Under the pieces are notes generated by a model that was not told where the DNA came from, searched no databases, and saw nothing but the letters and a program-made list of their open reading frames with translations. Made by a program: the position numbers and the translations under genes. 64,000 nt of DNA from Isoetes taiwanensis (Eukaryota > Streptophyta > Lycopodiopsida > Isoetales > Isoetaceae): assembly GCA_021234155.1 (NCBI GenBank), contig JAJEKV010000035.1:5470224-5534223 (forward strand). The letters are read 5' to 3'. Of the stretch, positions 45,011 through 57,270 are shown one piece after another. Numbering within the stretch: the stretch's first letter is position 1; every line of letters begins with the position of its first letter.

Positions 45011-48000
45011 GAGTCCATTGGCGAGTCGAACATTGATTTCAATCATGGAGGTCTATTCCGACCCCTGTGGCCTTGGGGAGAGGAAATTTGGGGCAAGCGA
45101 GCTCCGGAGGGATTTTAGGGTCCAAGGCCTCGCATCAACACCCCAACTCCACTTCAAGACACGATTTGTTTATCCCTACCATCCCGACAATAAGGAGAGG
45201 GCTCAAAACGAAAACCCCGTGGGCTGCCGTGCCCTAGAAGGGTTTACGCTTATTCGAGTCCCCGGTCTCCATACACGACTCCATATCGAAGCAACAGCCA
45301 CGTAGAATACGGAGCAAGGGGAACTGAAGGAGCAGAGTTTGGGCCTTTCCTCCTCCCGTTGCAAGTAGACGACGGGCTTTGGTTTATGGCAAGACATTCG
45401 TTTAATTCGCAATTAATGCACCTTTGCATGAAAATAAATTCGCTTTTTGCCAACGGATCCCTAATTCATCTCCAAAGCACACGCCCTTTTTTCGAATTTT
45501 CGAGAAGGTCTAGGTCAAAGGGTTATGTATTAGATCTATCCTTTGGGGCAGCCCGTTGTATTCATCCAGCTGGCACCCTTCCCTCAAGTCAAACGAGGCC
45601 AGATCTTTGCAAGGATCCTCACAAGAGGGGAGAGTCCCAAACCCCGTGAGGCGGGATCCCAAAACTTTCCGAGGCAGCCCTTCCCAGCGCTCCCGGGGCG
45701 ACGCTGCAAGACCACCCTCCCTTTTCTTTCCTCCCTATCCAACCGCTGATCCCTCCGTTCAGGCCCTCTTCATAAGGTCCAAAAGATTCCAGATCGGTCC
45801 GAGAACTTGTCAAACCGGGCGGCCCCCGGGATGCCTACTGAAACCGCATCGCTTTTGTCGCTCGGGCACCGGGATGCTCCGGAATGGCAAATAGACCACC
45901 CCAAATCGTCCTGAATGGCTAAATTACCCTAGGAGCAAGTTACACCTGGCCGGGTTTTGTTTAAAGAAGGAAACACTCACGCCTCCACGACAAGATCCCG
46001 CATGCACATCCTAGGCCAATTGACTACGAAAGTGTGATGGAAGTGAGCTACTTTGGAGCTTCTTGAGTTGGTGGTCTTTCACACTTTAACTTGGTCCCCT
46101 GTGACAATGTCGACGCTCGAGTCCATTGGCGTAGCCAGATCGCGATTCCGAGAGGGAGGTCGCCTGTCCGCCCCCAGGCCTTTGGGAGAGGAAATTTGGG
46201 CAAGCAGCCGGAGGGATTTTAGGGTCCGCCATCAAGGCCAACACCCCAACCCACTTCAAGACACTCCGCAAGGTCCCCGCCCACCGGACAAGGAGAGGGC
46301 CTCAAACATAAACCCCGGTGGGTTGCCGTGCTCTAGAAGGGTTTACGCTTTGGGGGTCGAAGTCCCGGTCCGTTGCACTTGGGACTCGGCCGAGAAGCAA
46401 AGAGCGGAATACGGAGCAAGGGGAACCGACGGAGCGAGTTTGGGCCTTTCCCTCCTCCCGATGTGGCAAGTAGAAGTCGGGGGCTTTGCAGCGGCAAGAC
46501 ATTCGTAAATTCGCAATTAATGCATTGCACGAAAATAAATTCCGGGTTTTTTGCCACCGATCCCTAATTCATCTCCAAAGACAGACCCAATTTTCGGAAT
46601 TTTCTGAGAAGGTCTAGGTCAAAGGGTTAGCATTAGAACGGCCGGGCAGCCCAAGTGGCAACCGAGCCGGCACCCTTCCCCAAGTCAAACGAGGCCGACC
46701 TGCGGATCCCTCACAAGAGGGGAGAGTCCGACCCCAAGAGGCGGGATCCAAAAAGTTCCCCAGGTGCCCTTCCTCGGCAGCGCTCCCCGGGTCAGACGCT
46801 AATGACCACCCTCCCGGAGCCGGGCTCTATCCGACCGTTGATCCTCCGCTCGTGGGCCCCTCTTCGGTCCAAAAGATTCCAGATCGTCCCGAGAACTTGT
46901 CAAACCACTGGGCCCCGATGTCGGCCTTTGTAGAAACCGCCTTTGTTTTGTCGCTCGGCACCGGGATGCCCGGAATGGCAAATAGACCCCCGCCAAATCG
47001 TCCTAATGGCTAAAATTACCCTAGGGAGCAAGTTACACTGGCCGGTTTTATAAAGAAGGAAACACTCCACGCCTCACCACGACAAGATCCCCGATGCACA
47101 TCCTAGGCCAATTGACTACGAAAGTGTGATGGAAGTGAGCTACTTTGGCGCTTCTTGGAGTCGGGTGGTCTTCGCCACGGAACTTGGTCCCTGGCAATGT
47201 CGACGCTCGGAGTCCATTGGCGAGTAGCCGATCGCGATTCCTGAGGGAGGTCGCCCGTCCGGGTCCCGGGCCTTGGGAGAGGGAAATTTGGGCAAGCAGC
47301 CCGAGGGGATTTTAGGGTCCGGCCCAAGGCCAACACCCCAACCCCATCTTTAAGACACCTACAAGCAAGGTCCCTACGACCGGATAAGGAGAGGGCTCTC
47401 CAAACGTGAAACCCGTGGGCTGCCAGCTCTAGAAGGGTTTACGCTTTGGGCCGAAAGTCCGTCCGCTGCACTTGGACCTGGCCGAGAAGCAAAGCACCGG
47501 TGAATAATATGCGAGCAAGGGGAACCGACGGAAGGAGTTTGGGCCTTTCCCTCCGCGATGTGGCAAGTAGAAGTCGGGCTTTGGCAGCTGGCAAGACATT
47601 CAGAATTCGCATTAATGCATTGCACGAAAAATAAATTCCGGTTTTGCCACTGATCCCTAATTCATCTCCAAAGACACGGCCCAATTTTTCTAATTTTCGG
47701 AGAAGGTCTAGGTCAAAGGGTTAGTGATAGAACGGTCGGGCAGCCCGCTGGGTGGCAACCGAGCCGCACCCTTCCCCAAGTCAAACGAGGCCAGGACCTT
47801 TTGCAGATCCCTCACAAGAGGGGAGAGTCCGGACCCCGTGAGGCGGATCCAAAAAGTTCCCGAGGCAAACTCTTTCAGGGCAAGCCCCCGGGTCGCGCTT
47901 AATGACCACCCTCCCGGAGCCCTGCCCCTATCCCACCGCTGATCCTCCGTTCAGGGGCCCCTCTTCGAAGGTCCAAAAGATTCCAGATCGGTCCGGAGAA

Positions 48001-51000
48001 CTTGTCAAACCACGGGCGCCCCCGATGTCGGCCTTTGTAGAAACCGCGATCGCTTTGTCGCTCGGGCACCGGGATGCTCCTAATGGCAAAATAGACCCCC
48101 GCCAAATCGTCCTGAATGGCGAAATTACCCTAGGGAGCAAGTTACACTGGCCGGTTTTATGAAAGAAGGAAACACTCACGCCTCCACGACAAGATCCCCG
48201 CATGCACATCCTAGGCCAATTGACTACGAAGGTGATGGAAGTGAGCTACTTTGGCTTGGAGTTCGGGTGGTCTTCTCCACCACTAACTTGGTCCCTGTGG
48301 CAATGTCGACGCTTTCGAGTCCATTGGCGTAGTCGATCGCTGATTCGAGAGGGGAGGTCGCCTCGGTCCGGCCCCTGTGGCCTTGGGAGAGGGAAATTTG
48401 GGGCAAGCAGCCCCTCCCAGGGATTTTAGGGTCCGCCGGGCCAACACCCCAACCCCACTTCAAGACACGGCCGCAAGGTCCCGCCGACCGACAAGGAGAG
48501 GGCTCCCAAACGAAAACCCCGGGGCTGCCGTGCTCTAGAAGGGTTTACGCTTTGGGGGCCGAAGTCCCGGGTCTGCTGCACTTGGGACCTGCCGAAGCAG
48601 CAAATGAGAATACGGAGCAAGGGGAACCGGACGGAGCGGGAGTTTGGGCCTTCCTCCTCCCGATGTGGCAAGTAGAAGTCTGGGGCTTTTGGTAAAGGGC
48701 AAGACATTCGTAAATTCGCAATTAATGCATTGCACCTAAAATAAATTCCGGTTTTTGCCACCGATCCCTAATTCATCTCCAAAGACACGCCCAATTTTGG
48801 AATTTTCTGAGAAGGTCTAGGTCAAAGGGTTAGCATTAGAACGGGCCGGGCAGCCCGCTGCGTGGCAACCGAAGCCGCACCCTTCCCCAAGTCAAACGAG
48901 GCTGACCTTGCAGTGGATCCCTCACAAGAGGGGAGAGTCCCACCCCGTGAGGCGGATCCAAAAGTTCCCCGAGGCAGCCCTTCCCTAGGCGCCGCCCGGG
49001 GGTGCACGCTTAATGACCACCCTCCCGAGCCCTGCCCCCTATCCCACCGCTGATCCTCCGCTCAGGGGCCCCTCTTCGAAGGTCCAAAAGATTCCGTGAC
49101 GGGTCCCGAGAACTTGTCAAACCATGGCCCCCCGATGTCTACCTTGTAGAAACCGCAAGACTTTTGTCGCTCGGCACCGGGATGTTCCTAATGGCAATAG
49201 ACCCCGCCAAATCGTCCGAATGGCTAAATTACCCTAGGGAGCAAGTTACACGGCCGGTTTTATGAAAGAAGGAAACACTCACGCCTCCACGACAAGATCC
49301 CGCATGCACATCCTAGGCCAATTGACTACGAGTGTGATGGAAGTGAGCTACTTTGGCGCTTCTTGAGTTCGGGTGGTCTTCTGGCCACTAACTTGGTCCC
49401 TGTGGCAATGTCGACGCTCGAGTCCATTGGCAGAGTCGATCGCTGACTCCGAGAGGGGAGGTCGCCTCAACCGCCCCGTGGGCCTTGGGGAGAGGAAATT
49501 TGGGGCAAGCAGCCTCCCGAGGGATTTTAGGGTCCGGCCTCAAGGCCAACACCCCAACCCACTTCAAGACACCTGCAAGCAAGGTCCCTACCGACCGACA
49601 AGGAGAGGGGCTCAAACGAAACCCCGTGGGCTGCCGTGCTCTAGAAGGGTTTACGCTTTGGGGCCGAAGTCCCGGTCCGTTGCACTTGGGACCGCCGAAA
49701 GCAAAGCAGCCGAGAATACGGAGCAAGGGGAACCGACGAGCGAGTTTGGGCCTTTCCTCCTCCCGCGATGTGGCAAGTAGAAGCTCTGGGCTTTTGCAAA
49801 GGGCAAGACATTCGTGAATTCGCAATTAATGCATTGCACCTAAAATAAATTCGTTTTTGCCACCGATCCCTAATTCATCTCCAAAGACACGCCCAATTTT
49901 CGGAATTTTCTGAGAAGGTCTAGGTCAAAGGGTTAGTGATTAGAACGGCCGGGGCAGCCCGCTGTGGCAACCGAGCCGCACCCTTCCCCAAGTCAAACGA
50001 GGCCAGACCTTGCAGGATCCTCACAAGAGGGGAGAGTCCCACCCCGTGAGGCGATCCAAAAAGTTCCCGAGGCAGCCTTTCCCGGGCAGCCCCTGGTCGC
50101 ACGCTTAATGACCACCCTCCCCGAGCCCGCTCCCTATCCGACCGCTGATCCTCCGCTCAGGGCCCCTCTTCGAAGGTCCAAAAGATTCCAGATCGGCCCC
50201 GAGAACTTGTCAAACCGCTGGGCCCCCGATGTCGGCCTTGTAGAAACCGCGACTTTTTGTCGTTCGCACCGGGATGCTCCTAATGGCAAATAGACCCCGC
50301 CAAATCGTCCGGAATGGCTAAATTACCCTAGGAGCAAGTTACACCTACCGGTTTTTGAAGAAGGAAACACTCACGCCTCCACGACAAGATCCCCGCATGC
50401 ACATCCTAGGCCAATTGACTACGAGTGTGATGGAAGTGAGCTACTTTGGCGCTTCTTGGAGTTCGGGTGGTCTTCACACGAACTTGGTCCCTGTGGCAAT
50501 GTCGACGCTCGAGTCCATTGGCGAGTCAGATCGCATTCCTGAGAGGGGAGGTCGCCTCGTCCGGCCCCCCGTGGCCTTGGGGAGAGGAAATTTGGGGCAA
50601 GCAGCCCGAGGGATTTTAGGGTCCGCGGCCGGGGCCAACACCCCAACTCCACTTCAAGACACGGCCAGCAAGGTCCCGCCGACCGGGACAAGGAGAGGGC
50701 CTCAAACGAAAACCCCGTGGGCTGCCGTGCTCTAGAAGGGTTTACGCTTTGGGGCCGAGTCCCGGGTCTGCTGCACTTGGGACCTGGCCGAGAAGCAGCA
50801 GCCGAGAATACGGAGAGCAAGGGGAACCGACGGAGCGGAGTTTGGGCCTTTCCTCCTCCCGGCGTGGCAAGTAGAAGTCGGGGGCTTTTGCAAAGGGCAA
50901 GACATTCAGAATTCGCAATTAATGCATTGCACGAAAAATAAATTCCTTTTGCCAGCCGATCCCTAATTCATCTCCAGCACACGCCCAATTTTCGAATTTT

Positions 51001-54000
51001 CTGAGAAGGTCTAGGGTCAAAGGGTTAGCATTAGAACGGCCGGGCAGCCCGCTGGTGGCAACCGAGCCGGCCCTTTCCCCAAGTCAAACGAGGCCGACCT
51101 TGCAGGGATCCTCACAAGAGGGGGAGAGTCCCGACCCCGTGAGGCGGATCCAAAAAAGTTCCCGAGGCAGCCTTCCTCGCGCAGCGCCCCCCCTGTCTGC
51201 ACGCTAATGACCACCTCCCGAGCCCGGCTCCCTATCCCACCGCTGATCCTCCGCTCAGGGCCCTTCTTCTTTTTCTGAAGGTCCAAAAGATTCCAGATCG
51301 GGTCCGGAGAACTTGTCAAACCGCTGGGCGCCCCCGATGTCTGGCCTTGTAGAAACCGCATTTGTTTTGTCGCTCGGGCACCGGGATGCTCCGGAATGGC
51401 AAATAGACCGCCAAATCGTCCTAATGGCTTAAATTACCCTAGGGAGCAAGTTACACACTACCGGTTTTGGCTAAAGAAGGAAACACTCACGCCTCCACGA
51501 CAAGATCCCCGCATGCACATCCTAGGCCAATTGACTACGAAAGTGTGATGGAAGTGAGCTACTTTGGCCATTGCTTCTTGGAGTTCGGGTGGTCTTCTCG
51601 CCACTAACTTGGTCCCCGTGGCAATGTCGACGCTTCCGAGTCCATTGGCAGAGTCGATCGCGATTCCCGAGAGGGAGGTCGCCCGCCCGGCCCCGTGGCC
51701 TTGGGGAGAGGAAATTTGGGGCAAGCAGCCCCTGAGGGATTTTAGGGTCCGCGCAAGGCCAACACCCCAACCCACTTCAAGACACCTGCCGCAAGGTCCC
51801 TACCGACCGACAAGGAGAGGGAGTCTCTCAAACGAAACCCCGTGGGCTGCCGTGCTCTAGAAGGGTTTACGCTTTGGGGCCGAGTCCCGGGTCTCTGCTG
51901 CACTTTGGGACCTCGCCGAAGCAAAGCAATGAGAATACCGAGCAAGGGGAACCGACGAGCGGAGTTTGGGCCTTTCCTCCCCGGCGTGGCAAGTAGAAGT
52001 CGGGGGCGCTTTGCAGGGGCAAGACATTCGTGAAATTCCTAGGCAATTAATGCATTGTATCTAAAATAAATTCCCGTTTTTGCCACCGATGCCTAATTCA
52101 TCTCCAAAGACACGGCCCAATTTTCGGAATTTTCGAGAAGGTCTAGGTCAAAGGGTTAGATTAGGAACGGCCGGGCAGCCCGCTGTGGCAACCGAAATGC
52201 ACCCTTCCCCAAGTCAAACGAGGCCAGACCTTGCAGGATCCCTCACAAGAGGGGAGAGTCCCACCCCAGAGGCGGGGATCCAAAAAGTTCCCGAGGCAGC
52301 CCTTCCCCGGGCAAATTTTCCCCCGGGCTGCACGCTAATGACCACCCTCCCTGAGCCCTTTCCCTATCCCACCGCTGATCCTCCGCTCAGGGGCCCTTCG
52401 AAGGTCCAAAAGATTCCAGATCGGCCCCGGAGAACTTGTCAAACCGCTGGCCCCCGATGTCTGCCCTTTGTAGAAACCGCGACTGCTTTGTCGTTTCGCA
52501 CCGGGATGATCCGAATGGCAAATAGACCCCCGCCAAATCGTCCTAATGGCTAAATTACCCTAGGGAGCAAGTTACACTGGCCGGTTTTATGAAGAAGGAA
52601 ACACTCACGCCTCCACGACAAGATCCCGCATGCACATCCTAGGCCAATTGACTACGAGTGTGATGGAAGTGAGCTACTTTGGCGCTTTGGAGTTCGGGTG
52701 GTCTTCCCGCCACTTTAACTTGGTCCCTGTGGCAATGTCGACGCTCGAAAGTCCATTGGCAGAGTCGATCGCGATTCCGAGAGGGGAGGTCGCCCGTCCG
52801 GCCCCTGTGGCCTTGGGGAGAGGAAATTTGGGGCAAGCAGCCCTGAGGGATTTTAGGGTCCGCTACCCCAAGGCCAACACCCCAACTCCACTTCAAGACA
52901 CCCGCTAAGGTCCCTACCGACCGACAAGGAGAGGGCCCAAACGAAAACCCCGTGGGCTGCCGTGCTCTAGAAGGGTTTACGCTTTGGGGGCCGAGTCCCG
53001 GTCTGCTGCAATTTGGGACCTGGCCGAGAAGCGCACCCGAGAATACGGGAGCAAGGGGAACCGACGAGCGGAGTTTGGGCCTTTCCTCCTCCCGGTGGCA
53101 AGTAGAAGTCGGGGGCGCTTTGCAAAGGGTAAGACATTCAGAATTGCAATTAATGCATTGCACTAAAAATAAATTCCGGTTTTTGCCACCGATCCCTAAT
53201 TCATCTCCAAAGACACGCCCCAATTTTTTCGGAATTTTCTGAGAAGGTCTAGGTCAAAGGGTTAGCATTAGAATCCACCGGGCAGCCCGCTGTGGCAACC
53301 GAGCCGGCACCCTTCCCCAAGTCAAACGAGGCCGACCTTGCGTGGATCCCTCACAAGAGGGGAGAGTCCCACCCCGTGAGGCGGATCCAAAAGTTCCCCG
53401 AGGCAGCCTCTTCCCCGGGCGGCCCCTGGCGAGACGCTTATCGACCACCTCCCTGAGCCCCGCCTCTATCCGACCGCTGATCCTCCGCTCAGGCCCCTTC
53501 GAAGGTCCAAAAGATTCCGTGATCGGTCCCGAGAACTTGTCAAACCGCTGGGCCCCCCGATGTCCTTTGTAAAACCGGTGACTGCTTTTGTCGCTCGCAC
53601 CGGGATGCTCCTGAATGGCAAATAGACCCCGCCAAATCGTCCTAATGGCTAAATTACCCTAGGGAGCAAGTTACACTGGCCGGTTTTGGCGAAGAAGGAA
53701 ACACTCACGCCTCCACGACAAGATCCCCGCATGCACATCCTAGGCCAATTGACTACGAGTGTGATGGAAGTGAGCTACTTTTGGCGCTTCTTGGAGTTCG
53801 GGTGGTCTTCCCGCCACTAAACTTGGTCCCTGTGGCAATGTCGACGCTCGAGTCCATTGGCGTGAGTCGATCGCGATTCCTAGAGGGGAGGTCGCCCGGC
53901 CCGCCCCTGTGCCTTGGGGAGAGGAAATTTGGGGCAAGCAACCCTGAGGGATTTTAGGGTCCAAGGCCAAGGCCAACACCCCAACTCCATCTTCAAGACA

Positions 54001-56085
54001 CCAAGGTCCCGCCGACCGACAAGGAGAGGGCTCAAAACGTAAACCCCGTGGGCTGCCGTGCTCTAGAAGGGTTTACGTTTTGGGGCCGAGTCCCGGTCTG
54101 TTGCACTTGGGACCCGGGCCGAGAAGCAGCAGCCGAGAATACGGGAGCAAGGGAACCGACGAGCGGAGTTTGGGCCTTCCTCCTCCCGATGTGGCAAGTA
54201 GAAGCCTGGGGGCTACGCTTTTTGCGCTGGCAAGACATTCAGAATTCGCAATTAATGCATTGCATCTAAAATAAATTCGGCTTTTGCCACTGATCCCTAA
54301 TTCATCTCCAGCACACGGCCCACTTTTCGGAATTTTCTGAGAAGGTCTAGGGTCAAAGGGTTAGGTGATAGAACGGTCGGGCAGCCCAGCTGGTGGCAAC
54401 CGAAGCCGCACCCTTCCCCAAGTCAAACGAGGGCCAGACCTGGTGGATCCCTCACAAGAGGGGAGAGTCCTGACCCCGTGAGGCGGATCCAAAGTTCCCA
54501 GGCAGCTCTTTCCCGGCGCCCTCGGGTCGCACGCTTACGACCACCTCCCGAGCCCTGCCCCTCTATCCGGGACCGCTGATCCTCCGCTCGTGGGCCCCTT
54601 TCGAAGGTCCAAAAGATTCCGTGATCGTCCTGAGAACTTGTCAAACCAAGGCCCCGACATGTCTACTAGAAAACCGCAACTGTTTTGTCGCTCGCACCCG
54701 GATGTCCCGAATGGCAAATAGACCCCGCCAAATCGGGTCCGAATGGCTGAAATTACCCTAGGGGAGCAAGTTACACGGCCGGTTTTGCTAAAGAAGGAAA
54801 CACTCACGCCTCCACGACAAGATCCCGCATGCACATCCTAGGCCAATTGACTACGAGTGTGATGGAAGTGAGCTACTTTGGCGCTTCTTGGAGTTCGGGT
54901 GGTCTTCTGGCCACGGAACATGGTCCCTGTGGCAATGTCGACGCTCGAGTCCATTGGCAGAGTCCGACGCGATTCCGAGAGGGAGGTCGCCCGGCCGGCC
55001 CCTGTGGCCTCGGGGAGAGGAAATTTGGGGGCAAGCCCCCCGAGGATTTTAGGGTCCGCTGGCCTCAAACCACCCCAACTCCACTTCAAGACACGGGCGC
55101 AAGGTCCCGCCGACCGACAAGGAGAGGGCTCAAAACAAACCCCGTGGGCTGCCTGCTCTAGAAGGGTTTACGCTTTGGGGCCGAAGTCCCGGCTCCCTCG
55201 CCACCGGAATCCTGATCCCCAAGGCAATGTCACCCCAGTCCATTGGCAAGAGCCAAATCGCGTTCCTGTGGGAGGGGAGGTTGCCCGCCCTTCCCCGTGG
55301 CCTTGGGGAGAGGGAAATTCTGGGCAAGCAGCCCGGAGGGATTTTAGTGTCCGCAAGGCCTCCACACACCCCAACCCACTTCAAGACATGGCGCGAAAGT
55401 CCCTACCGACAAGGAGAGGGCCTCCTCAAACGCAAAACCCCGTGGGCTGCCGTGCTCTAGAAGGGTTTACGCTTTGGGGCCGAAACCCGGTCTTCCGCCA
55501 CCTGGAACTTGGTTTCCAGAGCAATGTCAACGCTTCGAGTCCATTGGCAGAGCCAAATCGTGGTTCCTGAGATGGGAGGTTGCCCGCTCCTCCCGTGGCC
55601 TTAGGGAGAGGAAATTTGGGGAAAGCAGCCCGAGGGATTTTAGGGTCCGCCTCAAGGCCAACACCCCAACCCACTTCAACACACGCCGCTAGGGTCCCGA
55701 CCGACCGGACAAGGAGAGGGCCTCAAACGTAACCCCGTGGAATTGCCGTGCTCTAGAAGGGTTTACGCTTTGGGGCCGAAGTCCCGGTCCTGCTGGGTGC
55801 TTGGAACGGGCCGGTAGAAGCCGGGCCGAGAACGCATAGCAAGGGGAACTGACGAAACGGAGTTTGACCCGCCCTCCTCCGATGTGGCAATTAGAAGTCT
55901 GGGGCGCGGTAAAGGGCAACACACGATTAAATTCAGTAATTAATGCATTGCACGGGAAATAAATTTGATTTTTGCCACCGGATCCCTAATTCATCTCCAA
56001 AGACACCCAATTTTCGGAATTTTGGAGAAGGTCTAGGTCAAAGGGTTAGCATTAGAACTGCCGGGCAGCCCGCTATGCAGGCAAC
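45011..56085. repeat. GC-rich satellite array, about 1.10-kb unit, about 10 copies
   Basis: The landmark CTAGGCCAATTGACTACGA recurs at 46,011, 47,103, 48,211, 49,313, 50,406, 51,522, 52,639, 53,750 and 54,838: intervals 1088-1117, mean 1103 bp. A second landmark (CTAGAAGGGTTTACGCTTTG) shows the same spacing. Head-to-tail order is constant. The unit is far more GC-rich than the flanks. Frames inside it change from copy to copy, so it is not coding. It is not rDNA or a telomere repeat by any motif I can see. It starts mid-unit near GAGTCCATTGGCGAGTCG and ends mid-unit after GGGCAGCCCGCT. Origin unknown: a true satellite, or a tandemly amplified piece of a transposon. Confidence 0.93.
55157..55760. 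repeat. Short subunits (about 297 bp) at the end of the array
   Basis: TCTAGAAGGGTTTACGC appears at 55,157, 55,456 and 55,752, offsets 299 and 296. Here the normal 1.1-kb unit has lost about 800 bp and the remaining part (GTCCATTGGC to the CTAGAAGGG region) repeats on its own, with new joining sequence such as CCACCGGAATCCTGATCCC. Confidence 0.85.
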
Positions 56086-56089
56086 CGAG

Positions 56090-57170
56090 CTGGATTTGGA
56101 AGATTTGAAGATGCGCAATGACTTCAAGCCACAAAGAAACATAAATTTAGTGGTCGGGTTCTATCACCAAAGTTGGAGAAAAATCCAAGCCGATCATTCC
56201 ATCACAAACTTCTAAGAATGTGCATTTGAAAGATTTAGAACATGGAAGTGTCCCATTTGTAAGAGCTACGGAGAGTCCAAACCACAAATAATCTCGTGTC
56301 GGTTCTACTAGTCCAAGTCGAAATGTCGCAGAAACCTCAGTTCAAAATGGCAAATCGAATCAAGAAGGCGATATCCAAATGTAAGAATGCAAAATATCTT
56401 CAAGAATCCTTCCGTGATCATGTTCATGCATATGTATCAATGCTAGATTGTACCCAAGAGAAAATATAACAATGTACAAAACATAGGTTTATTGAACAAA
56501 AGATCACTTGAACAATTCAAAGATACCCTCCCGAGCTTGGCTTATGGTTTCTATCGTGAAGTCCTCCACTTTGTCCATCCCCTTTGAACCATAGCTCCAT
56601 GTCAGTATGTCCGGCCACCATGCATATGTCGACGCTTAGTATCATGTTAATGCCGCTTTTTCCCCGTGGTGCTTCCAAACCCCGACCATCTTTTCAAGAA
56701 GCACCCTCATCATGCTAGGCAGCTCACTCACCGGTTCCTAGCAATTTGGTCGCCTTCTCACCAATCACATACTTCTTTAACACTTTCATCCGATGGATCG
56801 TTGTTTCATAGTCCTCATCTTCGAAAGTGGAGGAGGGGGTTCACTTGAGGATTCCTTCCTTCTCATGCCCCCGACGCCCCTACACCAAGCTATAGATTAG
56901 AAAATAGATAAAATACAATAAAGTGTATAAACCAAAGGGTGTAGCCTTACTTGTGAAGACAAGTTCCATATCTCTCGCTTTTGAATCCTCATCTCCTCCC
57001 CGACCGTTCAAGCGTCATACATACCTTCCATGGCCATGTATCCCAAAAAGCAATAAAGAAAAAAAAAAACTCTCACAATAACCGCAATGAAAAACTAGGA
57101 TCCGAGGATCGCTCGCAATACTCAAATCATAAAAGAAATGGGAAAATGAAAGCCTACCGATGACTTTTAA
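56090..57170 (-). pseudogene. Transposon debris with coding-like minus-strand pieces
   Basis: Begins where satellite similarity stops (about 56,088). On the minus strand WWPDILTWSYGSKGMDKVEDFTIE (about 56,620-56,530) and TFEDEDYETTIHRMKVLKKYVIGE (about 56,830-56,730) read as protein, separated by stops and unaligned frames. Family not recognised. Confidence 0.3.
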
Positions 57171-57201
57171 AGAACGAGATCGCCGCTTTTGAAGATTCCA
57201 T

Positions 57202-57270
57202 AGACGCCGCTTAACGACGCTTAAAGGTCGCTTAACGACGCCTATAACGACGCTCGCTATAACGACGCTG
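57202..57270. repeat. Third cluster of AACGACGC motifs
   Basis: Four to five copies of TAACGACGCT/C within 70 bp, like the subterminal cluster at 43.4 kb. Probably one end of another CACTA-type relative inserted in or beside the satellite. Confidence 0.45.

Noticed and set aside
45011-56085. CRISPR array or rDNA spacer
   Set aside because: Unit is 1.1 kb without spacers, and no rRNA sequence is seen nearby; a plant genome would not carry a CRISPR array.
45018-56215. Dozens of 60-200-codon frames in the satellite
   Set aside because: The frames shift from copy to copy because of indels, no domain is present, and both strands are equally open in GC-rich sequence.
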